Source: a virus. Taken from it: DNA of 44,302 nucleotides. This document shows, in pieces, positions 22,664-31,256 of the stretch (within the stretch, counting starts at the first letter, position 1; each line of letters begins with the position of its first letter). The notes beneath the pieces are model-generated. The model saw nothing but the letters and a program-made list of their open reading frames with translations, had not been told where the DNA came from and did no database searches. Made by a program: the position numbers and the translations under genes. The stretch spans positions 1 through 44,302 of IMG/VR virus record IMGVR_UViG_3300038361_000172. One strand, given 5' to 3'.

Positions 22664-24489
22664 TCTCCTGTTTGCTCTACTGTATCAGGATCGGGGAATG
22701 TCGCATCTTTCGCAATTTGCAAAGCATAAGCACTGCCTAAGTCCTCACCCGCTCCTATTGCCGGTGATCCCGATTGTGGTGAATATTTTGAGTCCACATC
22801 AGGATCGGCATTGATAGAATTCAAACAGCCGACTGCTGCTTTCCATAAATCAAAATCGGTATAAGTAACGCCATTAGCTATGCCTTTGAATCCACCATTT
22901 ACCCAAATGCAATTGTTATCGCAAACGAATCCGGCAGCAAATACTTCCGGGCTGATACTTATAGCTGTAAAATCTACTGCACCAAAAATTATGTTATTTT
23001 TGATGATAGGATTAGATCCTAAAGAACCTGATACCGGCTCATTTAACACACTGATACCCATATTGCCTGATACATTTGAGCGAGAAACAGTGTTGTTAAT
23101 TATTGGCACTTTCTGAATACCTCGCACATCAATATCTGAGGTGCTGTTATTAAGAACAATATTATTATGGATACCTCCGGAAGCAAATGTCATGTTCGCA
23201 CGGGATTTGAATAATATACCATACGCCCCGCCCCTGACATCATTATGAGAGAAATTTCCATTTATATTATGCCCTAAAAATACAGCATGACAGCTCGTTA
23301 CTTTAAGATTATCGTAAGACAGAGCACCTCGAACTTTGTTTCCTGTGAACACAGTTCCATCAAAATCGTTATCACCGGTGGTTGTATCTTCGTCACCAAT
23401 TTTAACAATGTGTTGAACAAGAGCTTTTGATAATAATGTATTATTCCTGATAAGAGGAATACCTGTTGCTGAACCGGTAGAAGATATATTGAGGTGTCGT
23501 GATGTTCCTTCAGACTCGGTATTAATGATATTGTCGTCAAAAGTGATTTGCCCCTGATCTCGCAAGAAGAACACATCTTCATCAACATTCACATTTGAAA
23601 TATTTATATTATTCCCATGTATATTCCATGTGAAACTGTTGGCCCCGTTTGTTTTTACAAATTGACCTGTGCAATATCCACCTAAATCATAATCTTCATC
23701 ATATATTTCTATCGACCCTGTTTTACCTACACCTATATAATACAGAGCATTCATGTCTGAATCTGATACTAAGGTATTGCCGCCAATATCATAGTTACCA
23801 TCTGCATTTAAAACATATAATCTGGAGAATGATATGGAATCTATTGATACATTTCTTATGGAGTATGTATCCGTTCCGCCTGTATCGCTCATAGAGAACA
23901 GCGCACTCGATCCTGTAACGGTGGCACTCATTCTTCCACCATTTATTGTAATACCTGTGCCTCGCACATCTATAGCAGATTCCGACACAGCACCTGCGTA
24001 TCGGCAGTTATTCAAAGTTAGTCCATTTTCATAAGAAGTTATCAATTTCACACCATCACAAGCTATATCACAATTGTTAAATATTATTTGTCCGCCACCG
24101 CTCGGATTGTGGAAGATAGTCTGATCCGCACCTATGCCTAAAAAGGAAAAACCTGTAAAAGAACTTGTTTTACCGGCAGCCATATACAGCCCAAGGAGAT
24201 AAGTTGTGGACGCTCCTACATCCATGGTCACCGGTCCGAGTGCTCGCCAATCTACACTTTTATCAAATACTACACCTGTTGGCTCAGAATATGTTCCGGA
24301 ACTTACATACACCCAATCCAAATCAGCTGCAACAGACTCAGCATGTTTTATTGTTAAAAATGCACCCGAAGAATTGTTCGTCAACCCGTCATTAGCGTTA
24401 TCACCATCGGTACGTACAAAATATATGTTCCCGTTAGGATTATTTTCACTCAATCCGGAAAGTAAAACCTTCTTATTGGTGTTAAACAT
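22639..24489 (-). CDS. Tailspike-like right-handed beta-helix protein
   Basis: 616 aa. ATG with AAGGACTAAGCT upstream. After an N-terminal region with IYFVRTDGDNANDGLTNNSSGAFLTIKHA, typical of right-handed parallel beta-helix proteins, there are many short repeated strands with Asn/Gly turns (FNNCDIACDGVKLI, NNCRYAG, INGGRMS, IRNNTLL, FTGNKVRG, IHNNIVLNNS, INNTVSRS, IKNNIIFG). It ends with a SPAIGAGEDLG cap as in secreted beta-helix proteins. It is probably the receptor-binding or polysaccharide-degrading spike. No catalytic triad can be assigned. Its position between portal and scaffold genes is unusual for a spike gene and suggests independent acquisition. Confidence 0.65.
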   Translation of the reverse strand: MFNTNKKVLLSGLSENNPNGNIYFVRTDGDNANDGLTNNSSGAFLTIKHAESVAADLDWVYVSSGTYSEPTGVVFDKSVDWRALGPVTMDVGASTTYLLGLYMAAGKTSSFTGFSFLGIGADQTIFHNPSGGGQIIFNNCDIACDGVKLITSYENGLTLNNCRYAGAVSESAIDVRGTGITINGGRMSATVTGSSALFSMSDTGGTDTYSIRNVSIDSISFSRLYVLNADGNYDIGGNTLVSDSDMNALYYIGVGKTGSIEIYDEDYDLGGYCTGQFVKTNGANSFTWNIHGNNINISNVNVDEDVFFLRDQGQITFDDNIINTESEGTSRHLNISSTGSATGIPLIRNNTLLSKALVQHIVKIGDEDTTTGDNDFDGTVFTGNKVRGALSYDNLKVTSCHAVFLGHNINGNFSHNDVRGGAYGILFKSRANMTFASGGIHNNIVLNNSTSDIDVRGIQKVPIINNTVSRSNVSGNMGISVLNEPVSGSLGSNPIIKNNIIFGAVDFTAISISPEVFAAGFVCDNNCIWVNGGFKGIANGVTYTDFDLWKAAVGCLNSINADPDVDSKYSPQSGSPAIGAGEDLGSAYALQIAKDATFPDPDTVEQTGDWNMGAVA

Positions 24490-24492
24490 AGC

Positions 24493-24996
24493 TTAGTCCT
24501 TGTATATTCCAAGGTTCAAAACTATCCCGTTTACAGTGTATGTTCCGGTTCCCCTGCTCACAAGCACTGCATAAATATCTTTTGCCGCGGGCAAAGCTTC
24601 TATGCTCACTCTCTCGTCTTTTTTAAAAGCCACCTGAGAATTCACCCAATCATCATAGTCGCCGCTATCCACAGATATTTTACCCAAATATCCTGTAGCA
24701 TCAGCCGCAGCTATACTTATTGCAGCGTTCACTGTTCCCATAGATTGTTCACTATCAAAGAAATAAACATCAAAACCATATCCTTGATCATCTTTGTCTA
24801 TTGCCACCAAACTGCCGATCATTCCCGTACCGCCTTCCACATTTACAGCATTTTCGATCTTCACAGGCGCACACATCACGTCACCGGCTGCATAAACACT
24901 TGTATCCAATGTCGGTATTATCTGCATCACAGAAGCTCCCATTTGGGTCAATACAGCTTGTTCGTATCGGGCATCCTTTTTCTTCTTATTATTCAT
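24493..24996 (-). CDS. Small structural protein after portal
   Basis: 167 aa. ATG behind AGGAGGAATTCTG. Basic start (MNNKKKKDARYEQ), then beta-rich sequence (QIIPTLDTSVYAAGDVMCAPVKIENA, YGFDVYFFDSEQSMG, ISIEALPAAKDIYAVLVSRG). The TLDTSVYAAGDVM opening occurs in small phage virion proteins that also stand next to capsid or spike genes; I cannot name the family. It ends 4 bp before the spike gene, so it may be the spike's adaptor or a head-surface protein. Confidence 0.5.
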   Translation of the reverse strand: MNNKKKKDARYEQAVLTQMGASVMQIIPTLDTSVYAAGDVMCAPVKIENAVNVEGGTGMIGSLVAIDKDDQGYGFDVYFFDSEQSMGTVNAAISIAAADATGYLGKISVDSGDYDDWVNSQVAFKKDERVSIEALPAAKDIYAVLVSRGTGTYTVNGIVLNLGIYKD

Positions 24997-25025
24997 CAGA
25001 ATTCCTCCTGTCCTTTTTTCTCATT

Positions 25026-26867
25026 TTATTGCGCTTTTGCTTCAGGTCCCATAGCACCTGCCAAGTTCATTATTTGATCCACTTCCGCATTCGCTTTCGC
25101 TTCTTCAGCATTTTGCTCCATATACTCCTGCCCCTGTTGTAAATATTTCTGCCAATCGGCTTTATCACGGATAGTACTGTGTTTTATTATCAAATAAAAT
25201 GGTATCTTCTCAGGTGGGAATCCGTTATTTAGAAGCATCTGTGCAAATGCCACATTCTCATTAAATGTTCTCTGCAATCTGTTCGGAGTATTCTCTCCTT
25301 TATCAAGCACAGCGCGCAGGGCAGCAGTTCTCACATCCAATACACTCTTCCCCTGCAATTGTATATTTATCATTTCATAACGCATTCCGCTGCTCATGCC
25401 GTCCATATTTACAGGTATCATCCGGTTATCTTCAAAATAAACTTGCGGAACCAAATTACAAAAGTCGCGTACAATCAATTCCTCGATCATAGCTTTCATT
25501 TCATAAAATGGATTTGTACTTACCAAACTTTGTTCCAACTTACTGTCAAAGCTCACTCCACTCTCGGCACTGTTACTCGCTTTACCTTCAAGCGCATTCG
25601 TCACCGTGCTTATCTCATTCATAAAAGCCATATCACTGCCTACACCCTGTTCCACCATAGCAATGCTGTTTGCATCCGCTGCACCTGTCTCACGTATAGC
25701 TTTGTTATTTATGGTAGTGTAAGGGATCACTGCATTAGGCTTGCCGCTACTCTCTTTCAGTGCTTGGATAGCTTCTTTCTCTCGTTTGGCAATGTGCCAG
25801 CTCCCGCCAAGCTTCTGTATCATATAATCCACAGCTTGTGATTTACCTTTGTTCACTCTATCCTGAACATCCAGCATCAAATAAGCCCAACTCGGCTGTA
25901 AGTTCTTCGGCATATACCAATCAAAAGTAAACATACTGAAAACAGGGTAAGTATCAGTCTCAAACGGATATTCTTCATCTTCAAATATCACTCGGTCAAA
26001 ATACGGAGCTGCCGTAGTCATATATATTGTCTTTTTGGTGGTTTTTTTCACAAATTCCATCGGAATTCCCAACTTCTGCTTTTTCTTCAGCTGTTCATCC
26101 GTCAAAGTTATGAATTCACCGTCTATCATCACAATTGTAGCTTGCACCACCCTGCGTTCATATTGCTTTTGAAGTAAATATTTATCACCCTGTTTGTATT
26201 CTTCGCTGTCACCTTCTCGCACATTTTCAAGGCTCATGTTATCTTCAATATTGTTCCACCACTCGCGTTCATCTTCTTCAGCCAATGGATGCACCCTGTA
26301 TTTTTCCTTCAGTTCATCCATAGTCAGCCAATCGTCCACAAGTACATATCCGCAATCACTCAAATCCGCTTCGCAGGTATTAGGATCCAAATGCACCATA
26401 AAGCTGTCCACTACCCGGTAAGTAAATGTCAGATATCCGAATTCATCCATTTCTATATCTCGGAATATAAAGGATCCGCGTTTATAAAGAAGTGCATTCA
26501 CCAAACAGCGCACAAGTTTCCGCGACAAATCTTCCCTTTCCCGAATATGAGAAAAATTGTCACTCAGCAATCGAACCATATCTTCATTCTCAAAACTATC
26601 TGCCATTATCTTCACTTCGCGCCTGTTAGCCTGCTCATTGCCTATTATGGTTTGAACCTTACTCACAATAAGCCCGTATCTCAGTAATGGTTTATTGTCT
26701 GCTGCCGCTGCCGCTTTCTCTTTGTCAGTATAAGGATCGTGCATTACATATTTACGCACTTCCAAACTATGTTCCGTTGCATCAGCCCAAGCATTCAAAG
26801 TTGTCTCGCGCAGTGTTCGCAATTTCGTCAGTAGCCTATCCTGATAATTGTCTCTTTCCGGGTTCAT
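25026..26867 (-). CDS. Portal protein (P22/N4-like)
   Basis: 613 aa from the ATG at 26867, which overlaps the terminase stop (ATGA); the TTG 12 bp upstream is inside the ribosome binding site and is rejected. Early residues contain NKPLLRYGLIVSKVQTIIGNEQANRREVKI, a hallmark of P22-type portals, followed by FRDIEMDEFGYLTFTYRVVDSFMVHLDP and an LSDCGYVLVDDWLTMDELKEKY stretch typical of the wing. The crown and C-terminal region are helical and Gln/Glu rich. Length matches this portal class. It forms the dodecameric DNA channel to which the terminase docks. Confidence 0.85.
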   Translation of the reverse strand: MNPERDNYQDRLLTKLRTLRETTLNAWADATEHSLEVRKYVMHDPYTDKEKAAAAADNKPLLRYGLIVSKVQTIIGNEQANRREVKIMADSFENEDMVRLLSDNFSHIREREDLSRKLVRCLVNALLYKRGSFIFRDIEMDEFGYLTFTYRVVDSFMVHLDPNTCEADLSDCGYVLVDDWLTMDELKEKYRVHPLAEEDEREWWNNIEDNMSLENVREGDSEEYKQGDKYLLQKQYERRVVQATIVMIDGEFITLTDEQLKKKQKLGIPMEFVKKTTKKTIYMTTAAPYFDRVIFEDEEYPFETDTYPVFSMFTFDWYMPKNLQPSWAYLMLDVQDRVNKGKSQAVDYMIQKLGGSWHIAKREKEAIQALKESSGKPNAVIPYTTINNKAIRETGAADANSIAMVEQGVGSDMAFMNEISTVTNALEGKASNSAESGVSFDSKLEQSLVSTNPFYEMKAMIEELIVRDFCNLVPQVYFEDNRMIPVNMDGMSSGMRYEMINIQLQGKSVLDVRTAALRAVLDKGENTPNRLQRTFNENVAFAQMLLNNGFPPEKIPFYLIIKHSTIRDKADWQKYLQQGQEYMEQNAEEAKANAEVDQIMNLAGAMGPEAKAQ

Positions 26868-28492
26868 GCTGCCTTCCAATTATTTTCACTGCTTCCGGCA
26901 GTGTTATTTCTGCGTTCCTGCATTTTCTTTATCATCCAGCTTCGGCGAGTTTCATCACCACCCGTGTCCGGAGCATCACCGATTAACACCATCAGCAAAT
27001 ACCTCAGTTCATCATAAGGATGATCGAAACAGGTTGTATCAACGTCATTCGGGTTGCGGCTGTCAGTCGGCAAAGCAGGTATGCTGTCTATACTCTCATT
27101 ACAGTTATCCAAAAATGTCAGTCGCGGTCGTTTAGTATCTTTATCTATATTCAAAGCTTGTATCACGGCCATTGCACCTTGCTCACGATCATTCAAGCCT
27201 TTAGTCAGTATTATTCCTTCTTCCTCATAAGCCAATGCAAAAGTCCAAAACTCTTCACCTTTGTCCTTCCGCTGCCAATAACTGTTCGGGTCCGCCACTA
27301 TCAGTTCAAATCTCTCTATACTCAGATTATATTCATCACTTAGAACTTCCTTCGTCATACGCGCCTGTTCTTTTATTGTCAGTCCACTCATCACAATCTC
27401 TGTAAACTTCACCATTTCATCTGTCTCATTATGAACAGCATACATTCCGCAAGCCCACGCACTCTTCTCAGCAAATCCGTAGTCATTACTCATATATAGT
27501 CGGTAGTCGCCCCAATCAAAAGTCTTGCGCTTCCCTGCAAGTTCTCGCACATTCTTCGCACCAAAGAATTCCATCTCATCTTGTGTATGAATATTCTCAT
27601 CCCACATTGTAAAGAATTGTCCGGTAAATACACTCCAATCTCCAAAAAGCCACATCCGCCGTAATATATGGTTACTCTTACTCAGCATATTTCGCACATA
27701 ATTCTTGTCATTCTCTGCCAAATATGGATTATCAAACAGTAAACTCGGAATAAACAAAAATTTCTCACCCGTTTTCGTTGTATGAACTTTATTCGGTTTA
27801 AGCGGCTGGTAAGTTATATCGTATTCTTCCAAATATACAGGTTCACCATCATTTAAAGCAGGACACACATCAATAAATTTTTCCTTCACCCATTTGTGCC
27901 CTCTGTTTCCCGGATTCGTAGTATATATCTTCATTGCAGGAATTTCAGGAATTGTACTTCTACAGGAAGCTTCAATTTTGTCCACATCGTCCGCTTCCAT
28001 CTGTGTCAGTTCTTCTATCACCAATCGTTGGTAGTTCTGCCCTTGAAAGAAGTCTATATCTTCAGGTTTTGCAGCTGGTCGCAATTCCACTTCCGCACCG
28101 GTTGGGAATACCCACTTCCTGTCACCTGCAAGATATTTCCCACCCAAAAGCGGATATACCTTCTTACATTCAGGAACAGTGTTGGAAACCAACATTTTCA
28201 AACTCTTTCTAACTATACACCCACGAAATTCAGGATAATCGATTGTATATTTAAAATAGTACAGTTCTTTATGGTTTGGATCTCCGGCAGTATTCCGGTA
28301 GTCACTTACATCAAGGTCACGTTTTTTAGCATCTGCTTCACTTACCCATTCACAAACATCCAATACCATTTTGCAAGCACTTACACCAAAGGTCTTTCCC
28401 CCTCCGCGCGCACCACCAAATACTATCGTATCGGCTTTAGCTTCCATTAGTATATTTTGCTTTGCTGTAAGTTCCACATTCACATCCTTCAA
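26864..28492 (-). CDS. terL: Terminase large subunit
   Basis: 542 aa. TTG start with AGGAAGG upstream; a GTG start three or five codons later is possible. Walker A GGARGGGKT at 26-34, Walker B LVIEELTQM with the acidic pair at 160-161, coupling motif IYTTNPG, and nuclease-domain acidic positions in SNDYGFAEKSAW, LIVADPNSYW and FDHPYDELRYLL. Together these make a complete ATPase-nuclease packaging motor. It overlaps the portal gene (ATGA). The 36-bp repeat element lies 20 bp upstream of the start. Confidence 0.92.
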   Translation of the reverse strand: MKDVNVELTAKQNILMEAKADTIVFGGARGGGKTFGVSACKMVLDVCEWVSEADAKKRDLDVSDYRNTAGDPNHKELYYFKYTIDYPEFRGCIVRKSLKMLVSNTVPECKKVYPLLGGKYLAGDRKWVFPTGAEVELRPAAKPEDIDFFQGQNYQRLVIEELTQMEADDVDKIEASCRSTIPEIPAMKIYTTNPGNRGHKWVKEKFIDVCPALNDGEPVYLEEYDITYQPLKPNKVHTTKTGEKFLFIPSLLFDNPYLAENDKNYVRNMLSKSNHILRRMWLFGDWSVFTGQFFTMWDENIHTQDEMEFFGAKNVRELAGKRKTFDWGDYRLYMSNDYGFAEKSAWACGMYAVHNETDEMVKFTEIVMSGLTIKEQARMTKEVLSDEYNLSIERFELIVADPNSYWQRKDKGEEFWTFALAYEEEGIILTKGLNDREQGAMAVIQALNIDKDTKRPRLTFLDNCNESIDSIPALPTDSRNPNDVDTTCFDHPYDELRYLLMVLIGDAPDTGGDETRRSWMIKKMQERRNNTAGSSENNWKAA

Positions 28493-28961
28493 AACCTTCC
28501 TAAATCACACAATAGACATTGGTTATATTTATAATAGTTGTCAACTGTTTTCTTTGTTTGTAAATACGTAGTGTTTCGAACATACACGAAGCCACAACAT
28601 TTTTCATTTTTCGTTGTCCTTCCGACATTGACGCAAAATTTTTCCAAAAAATATTTATCAATATTCGCATATTGTTTATTCCCATTTGTAGGTTCAATCC
28701 TCGAAGTGGTGAAAAAATCAAAAAATCGTGTGCGCTCGCTATATATATATTCAAGGGGGGCAAGCCCCAAACGGTGGATCCCTTCGCGTTCATTATTTCC
28801 CCGGATCGCATCGTGCAAGAATTCCCTTAAATATCTTCTAAAGGTTGTGTTAATTTGCTGGTTCTCTTGTTTTCTGTCTGTTTTTATTCCGTGTTTCCGC
28901 TGTTTATGCAGTTCTCCACCAATTTTCTAACACCACAATATGTGTATAATGTTGTGCTAAT
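28493..28961 (-). other. Terminase intergenic region, 469 bp, no convincing gene
   Basis: Two overlapping open frames (28489-28818 and 28500-28811) exist in different phases, but neither has a ribosome binding site at its start and each is rich in rare-looking residues, so I do not call them. The right part has a GGGGGCAAGCCCC hairpin core (about 28756-28768) next to an AT run. The left end carries the 36-bp repeat element with a minus-strand TTGACA. The length is unusual in a compact late operon and suggests a packaging (pac/cos) site, a late promoter or an untranslated regulatory leader. Confidence 0.45.
28512..28547. repeat. 36-bp direct repeat, right copy (upstream of terL)
   Basis: Matches 1803-1838 at 31/36 positions, same orientation. 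It contains GTTG-T-CAAC, and on the minus strand TTGACA (28544-28539) pointing at terL. ATAGACA to TGTCAA spacing is 27 bp in both copies. Possible late promoter/operator or recombination site. Confidence 0.7.
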
Positions 28962-29402
28962 CTATTTTTTTACCACCGGGCTTATATAATGTACGTGCGC
29001 ATTGTTTCCGGTACTCTGTCCACTCAGGAGTCTGGTGTTCCTTATATACTGTGTCAATAAGCTGGTAAGATCCCGTGTGCTCATCTTGTTGTAATCCTTC
29101 CGAGCTATAGCTGCAATGATCCGAGGTATTTCGCAGCTCATAGCCTGGACAGCGATCATTGGCATGTTATCGGCTGCCGATCCTGCCAGCTTGAGAATTG
29201 TTTCCTTCTTCTTCCACCAATCATTCAAAGTTGTACGCGGAATATTGGTAATTTCAGCCACTTTTTTAAAATGTGGCACTTCTCCGTCCATTTGGGAGTT
29301 TATTGTTGTCTCTAAAAAGAGCAGCCCCAAAACCTTGTCAGCCGCACTGTAAGATACTTGGACACGTTTTTCGATGCCTTGATCTTTGCCTTTTTTTGCC
29401 AT
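28962..29402 (-). CDS. terS: Terminase small subunit (HTH DNA-binding)
   Basis: 146 aa from the ATG at 29402 (GGAG 8 bp upstream); the longer frame from a TTG is rejected because it reads through the ribosome binding site. Basic start (MAKKGKDQG), then HFKKVAEITNIPRTTLNDWWKKKETIL, a clear HTH, followed by helices (VQAMSCEIPRIIAAIARKD, LTSLLTQYIRNTRLL) suited to ring assembly and a basic C-terminus. First gene of the late operon, upstream of terL. It should recognise the packaging site. Confidence 0.7.
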   Translation of the reverse strand: MAKKGKDQGIEKRVQVSYSAADKVLGLLFLETTINSQMDGEVPHFKKVAEITNIPRTTLNDWWKKKETILKLAGSAADNMPMIAVQAMSCEIPRIIAAIARKDYNKMSTRDLTSLLTQYIRNTRLLSGQSTGNNAHVHYISPVVKK

Positions 29403-29733
29403 TTTTAAAACTCCTTTAACACAACCCAATCGTCCGTTTTGTCGTGTTTTTATTTTTTTTTAGGAAGGAATAGGTTCATAATTCAATCTTTTCACAAACT
29501 GAAGAACCCGCGCCCCCGTCACACAATCTCAAAAACAGATAGCAACTGTCAAAGAAAAAATAACAAACAAATCCAATAAGCCCATAAAAACACTAAAAAT
29601 AACACGGTTAGAGATATAATAACGTCTTCTCAACGCTACGTTTTAAATAAAAAGGTTGACAAAACAATAACTCCCGTCAACTGTTGGCTCGTGAAGAATA
29701 AAAAACACACCAAAAACCAAAAAAGGAGGGCTT
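29403..29733. promoter_or_regulatory. Divergent promoter region between terS and the plus-strand accessory operon
   Basis: 331 bp with no gene. GTTGAC (29655-29660) and GTCAAC (29676-29681) form an inverted pair with 15 bp between. The first overlaps a plus-strand TTGACA (29656-29661) with only a weak -10 (AACTGT) at 17 bp. A TATAAT occurs at 29615-29620 without a clear -35. Shared GTTGAC half-sites here, at 35, at 1829 and at 28537 suggest one regulator acting on all. Confidence 0.4.
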
Positions 29734-30120
29734 ATGTTAGCTCAAAAACTGCATGAAATGCAAGAAAACTCAGAAGGCTTAAAAAAGCAAGTCGTCTCAA
29801 TCATCTTATCTGAAGCAGATGATGTCGAAATTTATCTTACGGACCTGTCAAATCACGGTTGCGGCAGCGGTATGGTTTCCGCTCTTATCTATTACTCCGC
29901 CACCCTCAAGTTTTACGAGACACATAAAGAGGGAATCAACGAACTGTTGCAAGAAGCACTTTCAGACTTTGGTTTTAAATCACCTTTTGATCTGTTCGGA
30001 GATAAATTAGACTCAGAGGATCCATTATTTCTGGAAACTACAAACCAAAACCTTCTCGCATGGTTCGCATTCGAGGAAACCGCCCGCCAAGTTGCTGCTG
30101 AAATCGGGCTTGAGATTTAA
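29734..30120 (+). CDS. Small acidic phage accessory protein
   Basis: 128 aa. ATG with AAAGGAGGG upstream. Helical and acidic, with GSGMVSALIYYSATLKFYETHKEGINELLQEA and a closing NLLAWFAFEETARQVAAEIGLEI. I recognise this as a widespread small phage/plasmid protein type (SG-x-V-x-x-LIYY..FY..H; N-x-LAWFAFEETA) of unknown function. No metal-binding or catalytic cluster. First gene of the plus-strand operon. Confidence 0.65.
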   Translation: MLAQKLHEMQENSEGLKKQVVSIILSEADDVEIYLTDLSNHGCGSGMVSALIYYSATLKFYETHKEGINELLQEALSDFGFKSPFDLFGDKLDSEDPLFLETTNQNLLAWFAFEETARQVAAEIGLEI

Positions 30121-30150
30121 CACACCAAAAACCAAAAAAGGAGCAAAACA

Positions 30151-30681
30151 ATGAAAAAACAAGAATTCATAAACAACTACATCACACCCTGGCTTGACGA
30201 AACAGACAAACCCGGAAACCGTCAACTATGGAATAATTCAATTGACATGTTAATAAAAGACGGGGAGCTTCCACAATCGGCAGCCAATTGGGTCAAAACT
30301 CCGTTGAAGTATTACGGAGAAAGTAAACCCAAAAGATACTTTAAACCTATTTATTCCACTATAGAAGGAATGCACCGCGCAACCTACAACGGGAATTTGA
30401 CACTTGAAAGTATTCTACACAGCAGGATCTACCACACAAAACACGGGTGGATCACTGCACAGCTCGCAGAACCCGCAAAGGACAAAGCACTCCAAGAATG
30501 CGCAGATATCATAGGCGGGCGCAACCGCAACAAAGTTTTGGGTGTCCTTCGCTACTCTTCATTTAGCCACTGGTCACTTTCCCGCTTCATGTATAAACCC
30601 GGCAGCGGGTGGTCATATTGCGCAGGGCAAGATTACCCCTCAGAATTGGCAACAATCAGAAAATTTATATATAATCAATAA
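30151..30681 (+). CDS. Hypothetical protein
   Basis: 176 aa. ATG with AAAAGGAGCAAAACA upstream, 30 bp after the previous gene. Basic and aromatic (WLDETDKPGNRQLWNNSID, KPKRYFKPIYSTIEGMH, GWSYCAGQDYPSELATIRKF). No membrane segment; the single Cys pair is not a zinc motif. I do not recognise it. Leaders before this and the previous gene are nearly identical (CACACCAAAAACCAAAAAAGGAG), suggesting the operon grew by gene plus leader units. Confidence 0.55.
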   Translation: MKKQEFINNYITPWLDETDKPGNRQLWNNSIDMLIKDGELPQSAANWVKTPLKYYGESKPKRYFKPIYSTIEGMHRATYNGNLTLESILHSRIYHTKHGWITAQLAEPAKDKALQECADIIGGRNRNKVLGVLRYSSFSHWSLSRFMYKPGSGWSYCAGQDYPSELATIRKFIYNQ

Positions 30682-30694
30682 AAGGAGTATTATC

Positions 30695-30819
30695 ATGATG
30701 TCAAGAAAGCACTATATAATCTTAGCAAAATGTCTAAAGGAAAGGACCCGCAAGGCAATAATCGAGAAAATCCATCTTTCAACAAAGATCTTTTTTTAAA
30801 AGCAGTTGAAGGTAAATAA
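30695..30819 (+). pseudogene. Split or frameshifted small MSRKHY-type gene
   Basis: ATGATG at 30695 (AAAGGAG upstream) opens MSRKHYIILAK, then the frame continues to a stop at 30799. In the -1 frame an ATG at 30730 gives MSKGKDPQGNNRENPSFNKDLFLKAVEGK ending at 30819. A small phage protein type I know starts MSRKHY..IA and ends NP-F---F--A; here the two halves are in different frames. They join perfectly if the ribosome slips -1 at GCAAAATG, or if one A is missing from the A4 run. Programmed frameshift, recent mutation and assembly error are all possible. Confidence 0.5.
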
Positions 30820-30833
30820 ATAATAAAACAACA

Positions 30834-30862
30834 GTGCGCCGGAACCACCCGGCGCACCTTTT
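30834..30862 (+). terminator. GC-rich hairpin terminator
   Basis: GTGCGCCGG (30834-30842) pairs perfectly with 30849-30857 around a 6-nt loop, followed by CTTTT. It lies after the split small gene and before the next RBS, so it would end or attenuate the first part of the plus-strand operon. Confidence 0.75.
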
Positions 30863-30889
30863 AACACACCAACAAAAGGAGTAACCCCT

Positions 30890-31048
30890 ATGTCTGAATA
30901 CAAATTCAACAAATTCAAGCTGGCAGTCAAGCAAAACAAATACCTTTACAATTTGTTTATATTCTGTTGTGCAGCAGCCGGTGTGGTCGTTCTCATCGGT
31001 TGCCTTATTATTTGGAGCCTTGCCTTGCCAACATTAACAGGAATATAA
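30890..31048 (+). CDS. Small single-TM protein
   Basis: 52 aa. ATG with AAAAGGAGTAACCCCT upstream. Basic N-terminus (MSEYKFNKFKLAVKQNKYLYN) followed by one hydrophobic helix (FIFCCAAAGVVVLIGCLIIW) and a short tail. N-in orientation is predicted. Function unknown; 11 bp before the next gene with an identical type of leader. Confidence 0.6.
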   Translation: MSEYKFNKFKLAVKQNKYLYNLFIFCCAAAGVVVLIGCLIIWSLALPTLTGI

Positions 31049-31059
31049 GGAGCAAAACA

Positions 31060-31239
31060 ATGAAAATATTCTACAGTCAAGACAACATCGGAAACGCAAA
31101 GCACACTGTCAGCTTCCACAACGGAGTCAAAACCCACAAAGACGGCAGCCCCTTTTTCGATATCGCCATCTTTAAAAACAAAAAAGAAATGGATCAATTC
31201 AAAAGCAAGTTATCCGCCAAAAATTACAAAGAAGTATAA
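31060..31239 (+). CDS. Small conserved phage protein
   Basis: 59 aa. ATG behind AAGGAGCAAAACA; an upstream in-frame extension runs through the membrane gene and is rejected. Sequence MKIFYSQDNIGNAKHTVSFH, then GVKTHKDGSPFFDIAIF and a Lys-rich end. I have seen this short protein type in many phage accessory operons without a function. It is compact and soluble. Confidence 0.65.
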   Translation: MKIFYSQDNIGNAKHTVSFHNGVKTHKDGSPFFDIAIFKNKKEMDQFKSKLSAKNYKEV

Positions 31240-31256
31240 AACAAAGGAGTCAAATT

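Noticed and set aside
28489-28818. Two overlapping minus-strand open frames (109 and 103 codons) between the terminase genes
   Set aside because: Different frames over the same bases, no ribosome binding sites, no recognisable domain; treated as non-coding gap.
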